NCBI RefSeq assembly: GCF_022348085.1
Contig: NZ_JAKRFN010000032.1
Coordinates: forward strand, 1 to 57,085
Reading direction: 5' to 3'
Source: Mycobacterium sp. PSTR-4-N
GTDB taxonomy: Bacteria; Actinomycetota; Actinomycetes; Mycobacteriales; Mycobacteriaceae
Length of the DNA: 57,085 nucleotides
Both the position numbers and the translations under genes were made by a program. This document shows, piece by piece, positions 16,002 through 23,889 of this stretch. The notes under the pieces were generated by a model. The model had not been told where the DNA came from. It did no database searches and saw nothing but the letters and a program-made list of their open reading frames with translations. Position 1 is the first letter of the stretch. Each line of letters begins with the position of its first letter.

Positions 16002-17102
16002 CTACGCGGTGCGGTTCGCGGCCAATCTGGCGAGCTCGGTCAAGCCGGCCCGCGCCTGCGCGTCGATGGGCGCCGAGTCGAGGGTGGCGATCGCGGTCGC
16101 GGTCAGGGTCTCGATGCGATTCTCGACTGCTGCCAGCGCCCCGACGGATTCGATGAGCGCGCGCAGCTCGGTGACCGCGTCGTCGGACAGATCGGTGCCG
16201 ATGGAGGTGCGGAGCAGTTTCGCCGCGACCGGGTCCCGCTGTTCGGCCAGCGCGATCGCCTCGGCGAGCAGCACGGTGCGCTTGCCGGAACGCAGGTCGT
16301 CCCCGGACGGCTTTCCGGTGACGGCCGGGTCGCCGAACACGCCGAGCACGTCGTCGCGCAGCTGGAACGCGATCCCGAGGCCGGTGCCCACCTCGTGGAA
16401 GGCGTCCTGGATCTCGGGGCGGTCCCCGGCGGCTGCGGCGCCGAACTGCAGCGGACGCGAGATGGTGTAGGAGGCCGTCTTGTAGGTGTTGACGGTCAAT
16501 GCGGCGGCCACCGTGTCGGCGCCGCTGGCCTCGTTGACGATGTCGAGGTACTGGCCGCCGAGCACCTCGGTCCTGATCGCGGCCCACACCCGCTGCACCC
16601 GGGCTTGCGCGTCGGCTCCGATGGGTGCCGTGGTGACGATGTCGTCGGCCCACACCAGGGACAGATCGCCGAGCAGGATGGCCGCCGACAGCCCGAACTG
16701 GTCGGGGGAGCCGTGCCAGCGCTGCTCGCGGTGCCGGTCGGAGAAGATGCGGTGCACGGTGGGCAGACCGCGCCGCGTCGCCGAGGCGTCGATCACGTCG
16801 TCGTGCACCAGGGCGCACGCATGCAGCAGTTCCAGTGCCGCGAACAGGCGTAGGACCGCGGCGTCGGGCTCGGTACCTGCGACGGCGCGCCACCCCCAGT
16901 ACGCGAACGCGGGGCGAAGTCGCTTACCGCCGCGCAGGACGAATTCCTCGAGGGCTTCGGTCAAGACCGCGTAGTCGGTGCCGATGTAGGCCGCATCGCG
17001 GCGGCGCTGCTGCAGGTAGCCGCGAAGCTGTTCGGTGACGGCCGCGGCCAGCTCGACGGCCGACGGGGCCGCAGTGGCGTTTCGGGTGGGGTTGGCATCC
17101 AC
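16002..17102 (-). CDS. idsA2: Polyprenyl diphosphate synthase (geranylgeranyl-type), IdsA2-like
   Basis: A trans-isoprenyl diphosphate synthase of 366 residues from the chosen GTG (VDANPTRN). The first aspartate-rich region is LVHDDVIDASATRRG and the second is QLRDDVLGVFGDPAVTGKP, with the GKR lysine region just after. These coordinate magnesium and the allylic diphosphate. Chain length cannot be read with confidence. The frame is open to 17339, but upstream sequence overlaps lppM, so GTG 17102 is preferred. The neighbourhood (lppM upstream, mptA downstream) fits Rv2173. An Rv2172c-like gene that I would expect between this and lppM is absent. Confidence 0.87.
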   Translation of the reverse strand: MDANPTRNATAAPSAVELAAAVTEQLRGYLQQRRRDAAYIGTDYAVLTEALEEFVLRGGKRLRPAFAYWGWRAVAGTEPDAAVLRLFAALELLHACALVHDDVIDASATRRGLPTVHRIFSDRHREQRWHGSPDQFGLSAAILLGDLSLVWADDIVTTAPIGADAQARVQRVWAAIRTEVLGGQYLDIVNEASGADTVAAALTVNTYKTASYTISRPLQFGAAAAGDRPEIQDAFHEVGTGLGIAFQLRDDVLGVFGDPAVTGKPSGDDLRSGKRTVLLAEAIALAEQRDPVAAKLLRTSIGTDLSDDAVTELRALIESVGALAAVENRIETLTATAIATLDSAPIDAQARAGLTELARLAANRTA

Positions 17103-17140
17103 GCTCAGCGGGCGCCCCTTTCTTCCGTTCGTCTGCGTGC

Positions 17141-17830
17141 TCAGCGTAGAGGTTCTTCGAGCTGCCCGGGTTTCGGCGAGCGGTCCCGGTTGTTGTAGGC
17201 GAGCGCGCCGATGATGCCGGCGACGATCACGGACGCGACGCCGAGCCAGATCGCTGCGCCGGTGAACGAACGCGCACTGGGATCGGTGTAGCGGGCCTGG
17301 GCGTTCATCGTGCTGACGACCCCGGGCCGCAATTTCCACTCGACCACCTCCGAGGACACCCGGTCGCCGTTGGTGGAGGTGACCTCGCCGGGAAACGACA
17401 CCGACAGCGACACGTCGGCTTCCGGATCGCTGAGCGACGTCAGGTCCGCGCGGCCTTCGAGGATGACGAGGTCGCCGGCCCGGCGCAGCGAGATGTCGAC
17501 GCCGGCGGCGTCGCGGTTCATGCCGGCCAGCTGGGGCAGCTCGGCGAAGGTCAGGTCCGAGAACACGGCCTGGGAGCCGACGTAGTCGTCGCGGCTGTAG
17601 TCGGAGACCGCGACCTTCTGCGCGAAGGGCAGGTTGTTGAGCAGCTGCGGGCCCCTGTCGCTGTCGTCGCGCGGTTTGGCCGCGGCCACGATCTGGCCGG
17701 AGACCCGGTCGTCGGGGGAGACCGTCAGCGAAGCGCGCACCCGGACGCAGCCGATCAGCGACGGTGCCAGCACCAGGAGCACGAGCATGATTCCGAGGAC
17801 ACGCCTGGAGGTCCGGTGGCGGTTGCGCAC
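17141..17830 (-). CDS. lppM: Lipoprotein LppM
   Basis: A 229-residue lipoprotein. A basic N-terminus (VRNRHRTSRR) precedes a hydrophobic segment and an LIGC lipobox cysteine near residue 27. The body is beta-rich. A second hydrophobic helix close to the C-terminus (AIWLGVASVIVAGIIGALAY) is followed by a basic tail, so the protein is probably anchored at both ends. The M. tuberculosis ortholog has been linked to phagosome interactions and mannosylated lipids. The GTG start gives 229 residues against about 227 in M. tuberculosis. It lies 38 bp upstream of idsA2. Confidence 0.87.
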   Translation of the reverse strand: MRNRHRTSRRVLGIMLVLLVLAPSLIGCVRVRASLTVSPDDRVSGQIVAAAKPRDDSDRGPQLLNNLPFAQKVAVSDYSRDDYVGSQAVFSDLTFAELPQLAGMNRDAAGVDISLRRAGDLVILEGRADLTSLSDPEADVSLSVSFPGEVTSTNGDRVSSEVVEWKLRPGVVSTMNAQARYTDPSARSFTGAAIWLGVASVIVAGIIGALAYNNRDRSPKPGQLEEPLR

Positions 17831-17867
17831 CGGGTCATCGTGCCAGACCGCGTACCCGCGCGAGCGA

Positions 17868-18455
17868 CTACAGCGGCAGCGCGCGTCCGAGGATCGCGAA
17901 CGCCCGCGGATCTCCGGAGAAGTGGTAGCCGCGGATGACGTCGGCGAAGCCGAGCCGGCGGTAGAGGCGCCAGGCGCGGTTGGCCTCGCCGTTGATCTCG
18001 GGCGTCGAGAGCAGCACGTGGTTCTCGTCGCGGCCCTGCAGTAGGGCACGGATGAGGGCCTCGCCCAGTCCGCGGCCCTGCGCCGGCGGCAGGATGTGCA
18101 GTTCGGTGAGCTCGAAATAGCTGGTCATCAGTGCTGAGATGCGCGCGGCGTCGGCGCCGCTGCGGCGCAGTCCCGCGACCACCTGCTGTTGCCACCACTG
18201 GTCGGGCGCACCGCAGTAGCCGTAGGCGATGCCGAGCATCGGCGCGTCGGTCAGTTCCGCCTCGCCGGGATCGTCGCTCGTCTGGACCGCGGCCACCGCC
18301 TTCCATCCGCGCCTGCGGGTGTGCTCGACCCACATCGAGGCACGGTGTTCTTCGGTGCCGCGGGGGTAGTGCATCGCGTCGACGTAGATGGACAGTGCGT
18401 CACGAAGGCGGCGCTGCATGTCGGTGGGCGACAGCTCGATCAGATGCGTCGCCAA
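17868..18455 (-). CDS. GNAT-family N-acetyltransferase, Rv2170-like
   Basis: A 195-residue GNAT protein. The acetyl-CoA-binding motif A is LHILPPAQGRGLGEALIRAL, with the Q/RxxGxG/A signature, followed by a motif-B-like NRAWRLYRRLGFADV. The M. tuberculosis ortholog Rv2170 has been reported to acetylate isocitrate dehydrogenase; the substrate here is inferred only by orthology. The gene is 37 bp upstream of lppM on the same strand and divergent from the DUF3040 gene. Confidence 0.85.
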   Translation of the reverse strand: MATHLIELSPTDMQRRLRDALSIYVDAMHYPRGTEEHRASMWVEHTRRRGWKAVAAVQTSDDPGEAELTDAPMLGIAYGYCGAPDQWWQQQVVAGLRRSGADAARISALMTSYFELTELHILPPAQGRGLGEALIRALLQGRDENHVLLSTPEINGEANRAWRLYRRLGFADVIRGYHFSGDPRAFAILGRALPL

Positions 18456-18597
18456 GTATGTGCCCTTCCCTGTGGTGACCCGATGGCCGCCACCATTATC
18501 GGACGGATCGGAGCCAAAGTGACGCGCGGCATCCGACGACAGCGCCTCGTCATAGAATCGGGGACCGAAGTAGGTGGTACGGCTCAGATTCTGCTCG

Positions 18598-18632
18598 TAT
18601 CATTGACGTTGCGTGCCCGTCCATACGGGCAC
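18598..18632 (+). promoter_or_regulatory. Promoter -10 and perfect dyad before the DUF3040 gene
   Basis: TATCAT at 18598-18603 is a good TANNNT -10. Immediately downstream, 18613-18620 (GTGCCCGT) and 18625-18632 (ACGGGCAC) form a perfect 8-bp inverted repeat with a 4-nt loop. It would sit at the very 5' end of the transcript, either as an operator or an mRNA hairpin. The remaining 18456-18597 holds no gene. Confidence 0.5.
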
Positions 18633-18683
18633 ACCCTGATGTTTGAACGACTGAGACGCCCCCACGGCAAGAGGGAGGGACGA

Positions 18684-19100
18684 ATGCCACTCTCCGATCA
18701 TGAGCAGCGCATGCTCGATCAGATCGAGAGCGCGCTCTATGCCGAGGATCCCAAGTTCGCGTCCAGCGTTCGCGGCGGGACTCTGAGGGCGCCCTCGACG
18801 CGGCGCCGGTTGCAGGGCGCCGCACTGTTCGTGGTGGGCCTAGCGATGCTGGTCTCGGGTGTGGCGTTCAAGGCGACCATGATCGGCAGCTTCCCGATCC
18901 TGTCGGTGATCGGCTTCATCGTGATGTTCGGCGGTGTCGTCTTCGCGATCACCGGTCCCCGAATGGGTGCGCCCGGTGAGCGGCCGGCGTCCGGCGGTGG
19001 CTCCGGTGGCCCGGCCAATCGAGGCAAGCGTGCCAAGGGTGGTGGTGGCTCGTTCACCAGTCGCATGGAAGACCGGTTCCGCCGCCGCTTCGACGAATAG
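18684..19100 (+). CDS. DUF3040 membrane protein (Rv2169c-like)
   Basis: A 138-residue protein beginning MPLSDHEQRMLDQIE, the DUF3040 signature, in which a soluble helix precedes two adjacent transmembrane segments (about residues 52-72 and 76-96). The tail is glycine-rich and basic. A strong GGGAGGGA ribosome binding site precedes the ATG. Function is unknown. A strong terminator follows directly and separates it from the dcw cluster. Confidence 0.88.
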   Translation: MPLSDHEQRMLDQIESALYAEDPKFASSVRGGTLRAPSTRRRLQGAALFVVGLAMLVSGVAFKATMIGSFPILSVIGFIVMFGGVVFAITGPRMGAPGERPASGGGSGGPANRGKRAKGGGGSFTSRMEDRFRRRFDE

Positions 19101-19114
19101 CGTTTCGCGCACTC

Positions 19115-19147
19115 AGGGGCAGCCCGCCAGGGCTGCCCCTCTTTTTT
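19115..19147 (+). terminator. Rho-independent terminator upstream of the dcw cluster
   Basis: A perfect 11-bp stem (AGGGGCAGCCC with GGGCTGCCCCT) and 4-nt loop, followed by CTTTTTT. This canonical form is uncommon in mycobacteria. It insulates the mraZ promoter from the DUF3040 gene. Confidence 0.92.
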
Positions 19148-19314
19148 GCCCCACCACCCCCCACCATGCCCCGTCGAGCGTGCGTGGTGGCTTTGAGCTG
19201 CGATTTCCTTCGTCGGCGGGGGTGAGTGCGGAGCCCGTCGGGCTTCTCTTCGCGGACTCTGACCTGCGCCGAGTGGGGACGGACACGAAATGCCACCCGT
19301 GCTTAGGCGCAAAG

Positions 19315-19339
19315 TGGGGGATTGTGGGGTAAAGTGGCG
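19315..19339 (+). promoter_or_regulatory. MraZ operator (three TGGGG-type boxes with 10-bp period)
   Basis: TGGGG (19315-19319), TGGGG (19325-19329) and TGGCG (19335-19339) are separated by exactly 5 nt each. This is the known arrangement for MraZ autoregulation at dcw promoters. Another TGGGG lies at 19274 outside the array. The site is 53 bases before the mraZ ATG. The rest of the 19148-19392 gap holds no gene. Confidence 0.85.
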
Positions 19340-19392
19340 GACAACGGAGCGACCGGGGTTCCGCCAGGGCGAGGTCTGAGCGAGGTGGCGAG

Positions 19393-19827
19393 ATGTTCTT
19401 CGGCACCTACACGCCCAAGCTCGATGACAAGGGGCGACTCACGTTGCCCGCCAAGTTCCGCGACGCACTGGCAGGAGGGTTGATGGTCACCAAGAGTCAA
19501 GATCACAGCCTGGCTGTCTATCCGCGGGCGGAGTTCGAGGAAATGGTCACCGAGATCTCCGGCCGGGCGAAGCGGGGCAACCCGCAGGCACGCGCTTACC
19601 TGCGCAACCTGGCCGCCAGCACCGACGAGCAGTATCCGGACACCCAGGGCCGGATCACGCTGTCCGCCGAGCACCGCCGCTACGCGAACCTCAGCAAGGA
19701 GTGCGTGGTCATCGGCTCGATCGAATTCCTCGAGATCTGGGACGCCCAGGCATGGCAGGACTACCAGGAGCTTCACGAAGAGAACTTCTCCGCGGCCAGC
19801 GATGAAGCACTCGGCGACATCATTTGA
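19393..19827 (+). CDS. mraZ: Transcriptional regulator MraZ
   Basis: A 144-residue protein with two SpoVT-AbrB-like half-domains. Each carries the DxxGRxxxP-type signature: KLDDKGRLTLPAKFR near residue 5 and DTQGRITLSAEHRR near residue 80. MraZ forms ring oligomers, binds TGGGG repeats and regulates the dcw operon. The matching operator is directly upstream. The ATG (MFFGTYTPKLDDKG) fits the family start. Its last 26 bases overlap the predicted rsmH start. Confidence 0.96.
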   Translation: MFFGTYTPKLDDKGRLTLPAKFRDALAGGLMVTKSQDHSLAVYPRAEFEEMVTEISGRAKRGNPQARAYLRNLAASTDEQYPDTQGRITLSAEHRRYANLSKECVVIGSIEFLEIWDAQAWQDYQELHEENFSAASDEALGDII

Positions 19828-20908
19828 CCTGGCCCCGCAGGCCCGTGCGGCGCGGCCTCTGCCCGAACCGGCCCTGACGTACTTCCCCGACGTCAGGTCC
19901 GTGCTCTCGGACAGGGACCTCGCCGCAGGGGCCGCCCCGATCGCTGAGGGTGCTGCGATGACCGACCAGCCGCACGTTCCGGTTCTGCTCAACCGCTGCG
20001 TCGAGCTCCTCGCGCCCGCGCTGACCCGGCACGGCGACGACGGCGCCGGCGCGACCCTGGTCGACGCCACCCTGGGTGCCGGAGGGCATACCGAACGCTT
20101 CCTGACCGATTTCCCGGCACTGCGCGTCGTCGGGCTGGACCGCGACCCCCAGGCTCTGCGGATCGCCGGCGACCGACTGGCGCCGTTCGGCGACCGGTTC
20201 ACCGCGATCCACACCCGCTACGACGGATTCGAGCTGACCGACATCGATGCGTTCCTGTTCGACCTCGGCGTGTCCTCCATGCAGCTCGACCAACCAGAGC
20301 GCGGGTTCTCCTACGCCACCGACGCCCCGCTGGACATGCGGATGGACTCCGACGCCCCGCTGACGGCAGCGGACATTCTCAACACTTACGAGGAGAAACA
20401 GATCGCGCGCATTCTGCGCGAGTACGGCGAGGAGAAATTCGCCGGACGCATCGCCGCCCACATCGTGCGCCGCCGCGCGGTCACTCCCTTCACCTCGACC
20501 GGTGAACTGGTCGAGCTGCTCTACCAGGCGATCCCGGCGCCGGCCCGGCGCACCGGCGGACACCCCGGCAAGCGCACCTTCCAGGCGCTGCGCATCGCGG
20601 TCAACGCAGAGCTCGACGCACTGCGGCTGGCGATCCCGAAGGCCTTGCGCGCGTTGCGGTCCGGCGGACGCATCGCGGTGATGGCCTACCAGTCGCTGGA
20701 AGACCGCATCGTGAAGCAGGAGTTCGCCGCAGCGACGGCGTCGCGGACTCCCGCCGGTCTGCCGGTCGAATTACCCGGCCACGGACCCGAATTCATCGCA
20801 CTGACCCGAGGCGCCGAACGCGCGAGTGCGCAGGAGATCGACCGAAATCCCAGAAGCGCTCCGGTTCGGTTGCGCGCGTTGGAGAAAGTTGGGGGGCAGC
20901 ACCGATGA
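19802..20908 (+). CDS. rsmH: 16S rRNA m4C1402 methyltransferase RsmH
   Basis: The SAM-dependent methyltransferase motifs are DATLGAGGHTERFL, VVGLDRDPQALRIA and LFDLGVSSMQLDQPERGFSY, plus the C-terminal HPGKRTFQALRIAVN. It N4-methylates 16S rRNA position 1402. ATG 19802 gives 368 residues and an N-terminal extension. The stretch LPEPALTYFPDVRS and the following SDRDL resemble the extension I recall in M. tuberculosis RsmH, which supports the long start. The alternative is ATG 19958 (MTDQPHVPVLL), where the core fold begins. Confidence 0.92.
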   Translation: MKHSATSFDLAPQARAARPLPEPALTYFPDVRSVLSDRDLAAGAAPIAEGAAMTDQPHVPVLLNRCVELLAPALTRHGDDGAGATLVDATLGAGGHTERFLTDFPALRVVGLDRDPQALRIAGDRLAPFGDRFTAIHTRYDGFELTDIDAFLFDLGVSSMQLDQPERGFSYATDAPLDMRMDSDAPLTAADILNTYEEKQIARILREYGEEKFAGRIAAHIVRRRAVTPFTSTGELVELLYQAIPAPARRTGGHPGKRTFQALRIAVNAELDALRLAIPKALRALRSGGRIAVMAYQSLEDRIVKQEFAAATASRTPAGLPVELPGHGPEFIALTRGAERASAQEIDRNPRSAPVRLRALEKVGGQHR

Positions 20909-21903
20909 AGACCCAGAGAACGCCCAAGGCGGGCCCGAAGGCAGGCAAGAACACCAAGGCTCGCGCCTCGTCCCGCGCTGCAGCGGGCACGGCGAAGAAG
21001 GCGGGCCGCCGTCCGGTCCGCGACGCCGGGCGTGCGCCCGTCGACGCGTCGCCGCGGGCCCGTGCCGGCGACCGGAGCCGGCCTGCGCCCCGCACGACGC
21101 CGATCCAGCGGCTCACCGACACCCCGGCCCGGCCGAAGACCGCGAGCCAGGCGAAGGCTCGGGCGAAGGCGCGTAAGGCCAAGGCGCCCAAGGTCGTGCG
21201 GCCGCCACTGCGGCAGCGTCTGTTGGTCCGCCTCGCGTCGATCGATCTCAATCCGCGTCGCCTCGTCGCGCGGGTACCGTTCGTGGTGCTGGTCATCGGC
21301 TGCCTCGGGCTGGGCTTGGGGGTCACGCTGTGGCTGTCGACCGACGCGGCCGAGCGGTCGTATCAGCTGGGGCACGCGCGCCAGGTCAACCAGGCGCTGC
21401 TGCAACAGAAGGAGGCCCTGGAACGCGATGTGCTGCAGGCGCAGGCGGCGCCTGCGCTGGCCGAGGCGGCCCGCAATCTCGGGATGATCCCGTCCCGCGA
21501 CACCGCCCATCTGGTGCAGGACGCCTCAGGCAACTGGGTCGTGGTCGGCACCCCGAAGCCCGCCGAGGGCGTGCCGCCGCCCCCACTGAACGCGCCGCTG
21601 CCCGAGCCTGCTCCGCCTGCGCCGCCCGCTCCGCGCGTCGTAACGCCGTCTGAGGTCCCGGTCCGGCTACCGTCGCAGACCATGCCCCTCACTGCGCCGC
21701 TGCCCGGCGCGCCGCTGCTGCCCGGCCAGGCGCCGCTGCCTGCTCAGGCGCCCGGTGTCGAGGTGCCGCACACGGTCGCCGGTGCCTTGCCCGGTCCGAT
21801 GCCCGGTGCCATGCCCGGTCCCTTGCCCGGTCCGGCGCCCGCGGCACTGCCCGCCCCCGTGCCCGTCGAGCCCGCCGCACCGGTGCCGGGCCCGCCGGCA
21901 TGA
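20905..21903 (+). CDS. FtsL-like proline-rich membrane protein (Rv2164c-like)
   Basis: A 332-residue protein in the ftsL position. About 125 basic, lysine/arginine/alanine-rich cytoplasmic residues precede one transmembrane helix (VPFVVLVIGCLGLGLGV, near residue 133). A short coiled-coil-like segment follows (RQVNQALLQQKEALERD), then a long external Pro/Ala/Gly-rich tail ending in PGPMPGAMPG-type repeats. The layout matches FtsL, which holds FtsQ and FtsB-type partners at the septum. The ATG overlaps the rsmH stop (ATGA) and the stop overlaps pbpB. The tail is low-complexity and probably varies between species. Confidence 0.83.
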   Translation: MKTQRTPKAGPKAGKNTKARASSRAAAGTAKKAGRRPVRDAGRAPVDASPRARAGDRSRPAPRTTPIQRLTDTPARPKTASQAKARAKARKAKAPKVVRPPLRQRLLVRLASIDLNPRRLVARVPFVVLVIGCLGLGLGVTLWLSTDAAERSYQLGHARQVNQALLQQKEALERDVLQAQAAPALAEAARNLGMIPSRDTAHLVQDASGNWVVVGTPKPAEGVPPPPLNAPLPEPAPPAPPAPRVVTPSEVPVRLPSQTMPLTAPLPGAPLLPGQAPLPAQAPGVEVPHTVAGALPGPMPGAMPGPLPGPAPAALPAPVPVEPAAPVPGPPA

Positions 21904-23843
21904 GTCGCAAGGCGCAGCCCGCGCGCCGAACCGCGCGCGCGGGGAGTGCCGAACGCTCGGCGCGGTCGCGCCGGGTGCGCCGGCCAGTCACGACCAGCGG
22001 GCTGCGCAGTGCGTCCTTCGTCTTCCGGCACCGCACCGGCAACGCGGTGATCTTCCTGCTGCTCGTGCTCGCCGCCGCCCAGCTGTTCACGCTGCAGGTG
22101 CCGCGGGCCGACGGGCTGCGCGCTGAGGCCGCGGGCCAGCTCAAGGTCACCGACGTCGACGCCGCGGTGCGCGGCTCGATCGTGGACCGCAACAGCGACA
22201 AGCTGGCGTTCACCATCGAGGCCCGCGCGCTGACGTTCCAGCCGCAGCGGGTGCGCAAGCAGTTGCAAGAGGCTTACGACAAGAGCAAGGCGGCCGAGAG
22301 CGAGGACGGTGGCGGCTCGGCCGTGACCGTCCCGACGCCGGATGCGCGCCTGCGGCAGATCGCCGACGGGGTCGCGTCCCGGCTGGGCAACAAACCCGAC
22401 AGCGCCACGGTGCTCAAGAAGCTGCGCAGCAACGAGACGTTCGTGTATCTGGCCCGTGCGGTCGATCCCGCGATCGCCGACGCGATCACCACCGACTTCC
22501 CCGAGGTCGGCGCCGAACGTCAGGATCTGCGCCAATACCCGGGTGGGTCGCTGGCGGCCAACGTCGTCGGCGGCATCGACTGGGACGGCCACGGCCTGCT
22601 GGGCCTGGAGGATTCCCTGGACTCGGTGCTCGCCGGAACCGACGGCTCGGTCACCTACGACCGTGGCTCCGACGGCGTCATGATTCCGGGCAGCCTCCGC
22701 AATCGGCACGACGCGGTGAACGGGTCGACGGTCATGCTGACCCTCGACGACGACATCCAGTTCTACGTCCAGCAGCAGGTCCAGATGGCCAAGGACGCCT
22801 CTGGCGCGAAGAACGTCTCCGCGGTGGTGCTCGACGCCAAAACCGGTGAGGTGCTGGCGATGTCGAACGACAACACCTTCAACCCCGGCCAGGACATCAG
22901 CAAGCAATCCACCCGGGAGCTGGGCAATCTGTCGGTGTCGTCGCCGTTCGAACCGGGGTCGGTCAACAAGATCATCACCGCGGCATCGGTGATCGAGAAC
23001 CATCTGTCCACCCCGGACGAGGTCCTGCAGGTTCCCGGTTCGATCGACATGGGCGGCGTCACCGTCCGCGACGCATGGAACCACGGCACCATGCCGTACA
23101 CCACCACCGGCGTGTTCGGGAAGTCGTCGAACGTCGGGACGCTCATGCTGGCCCAGCGCGTCGGGCCGCAGAAGTACGCCGAGATGTTGCGCAAGTTCGG
23201 CCTCGGTCAGCGCACCGGTGTCGGACTGCCCGGTGAGAGCGCGGGGCTGGTTCCGCCCATCGACCAATGGTCGGGCAGCACCTTCTCCAATCTCCCGATC
23301 GGACAGGGCCTTTCGATGACCCTGCTGCAGATGTCGGGCATCTACCAGGCGATCGCCAACGACGGTGTGCGGATTCCGCCGCGCATCCTGAAAGCGACGA
23401 TCGCCCCCGACGGCACCCGCACCGACGAACCGCGGCCCGAGGGTGTCCGGGTGGTCTCCCCGGAGACCGCGCGCACGGTGCGCAACATGTTCCGTGCGAT
23501 CGTGCAGCGCGACCCGATGGGGATTCAGCAGGGCACCGGACCCGCCGCGGCGGTCGAGGGATATCAGATCGCCGGCAAGACGGGCACCGCGCAGCAGATC
23601 AATCCCGCCTGCGGCTGCTACTACGACGACGTCTACTGGATCACGTTCGCGGGCATGGCGCCGGCCGACGATCCGCGCTACGTGGTGGGCGTGATGATGG
23701 ATGCGCCGCACCGGGCCGCTGACGGGTCGCCCGGTTCCTCGGCGGCGCCGCTGTTCCACAACATCGCGTCGTGGCTGCTGCAGCGGGAGAACGTGCCGCT
23801 GTCCAAGGACCCCGGGGCGCCGCTCACCCTCCAGGCGGGGTGA
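21900..23843 (+). CDS. pbpB: Class B penicillin-binding protein (FtsI/PBP3), septal transpeptidase
   Basis: A 647-residue septal D,D-transpeptidase. It has a basic N-terminus, a single membrane anchor near residues 50-65, a pedestal domain from about residue 85, and the catalytic domain. The active-site motifs are SVNK (S354), SSN (409-411) and KTGT (560-563). NPACGCYYDD has a Cys-x-Cys pair near the active site, as in the M. tuberculosis enzyme. It partners with the FtsW polymerase encoded downstream. The ATG overlaps the previous stop. The PE_PGRS38 region present after pbpB in M. tuberculosis is absent here. Confidence 0.96.
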   Translation: MSRKAQPARRTARAGSAERSARSRRVRRPVTTSGLRSASFVFRHRTGNAVIFLLLVLAAAQLFTLQVPRADGLRAEAAGQLKVTDVDAAVRGSIVDRNSDKLAFTIEARALTFQPQRVRKQLQEAYDKSKAAESEDGGGSAVTVPTPDARLRQIADGVASRLGNKPDSATVLKKLRSNETFVYLARAVDPAIADAITTDFPEVGAERQDLRQYPGGSLAANVVGGIDWDGHGLLGLEDSLDSVLAGTDGSVTYDRGSDGVMIPGSLRNRHDAVNGSTVMLTLDDDIQFYVQQQVQMAKDASGAKNVSAVVLDAKTGEVLAMSNDNTFNPGQDISKQSTRELGNLSVSSPFEPGSVNKIITAASVIENHLSTPDEVLQVPGSIDMGGVTVRDAWNHGTMPYTTTGVFGKSSNVGTLMLAQRVGPQKYAEMLRKFGLGQRTGVGLPGESAGLVPPIDQWSGSTFSNLPIGQGLSMTLLQMSGIYQAIANDGVRIPPRILKATIAPDGTRTDEPRPEGVRVVSPETARTVRNMFRAIVQRDPMGIQQGTGPAAAVEGYQIAGKTGTAQQINPACGCYYDDVYWITFAGMAPADDPRYVVGVMMDAPHRAADGSPGSSAAPLFHNIASWLLQRENVPLSKDPGAPLTLQAG

Positions 23844-23889
23844 CGCTCGCAGGCGGCCACGGGCCGGGTGCGGGGCTGGGTACTGTGAC

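Noticed and set aside
16893..17339. Upstream in-frame extensions of mptA and the prenyl synthase.
   Set aside because: They would run deep into neighbouring genes and lack family similarity; starts at 15999 and 17102 give the expected lengths.
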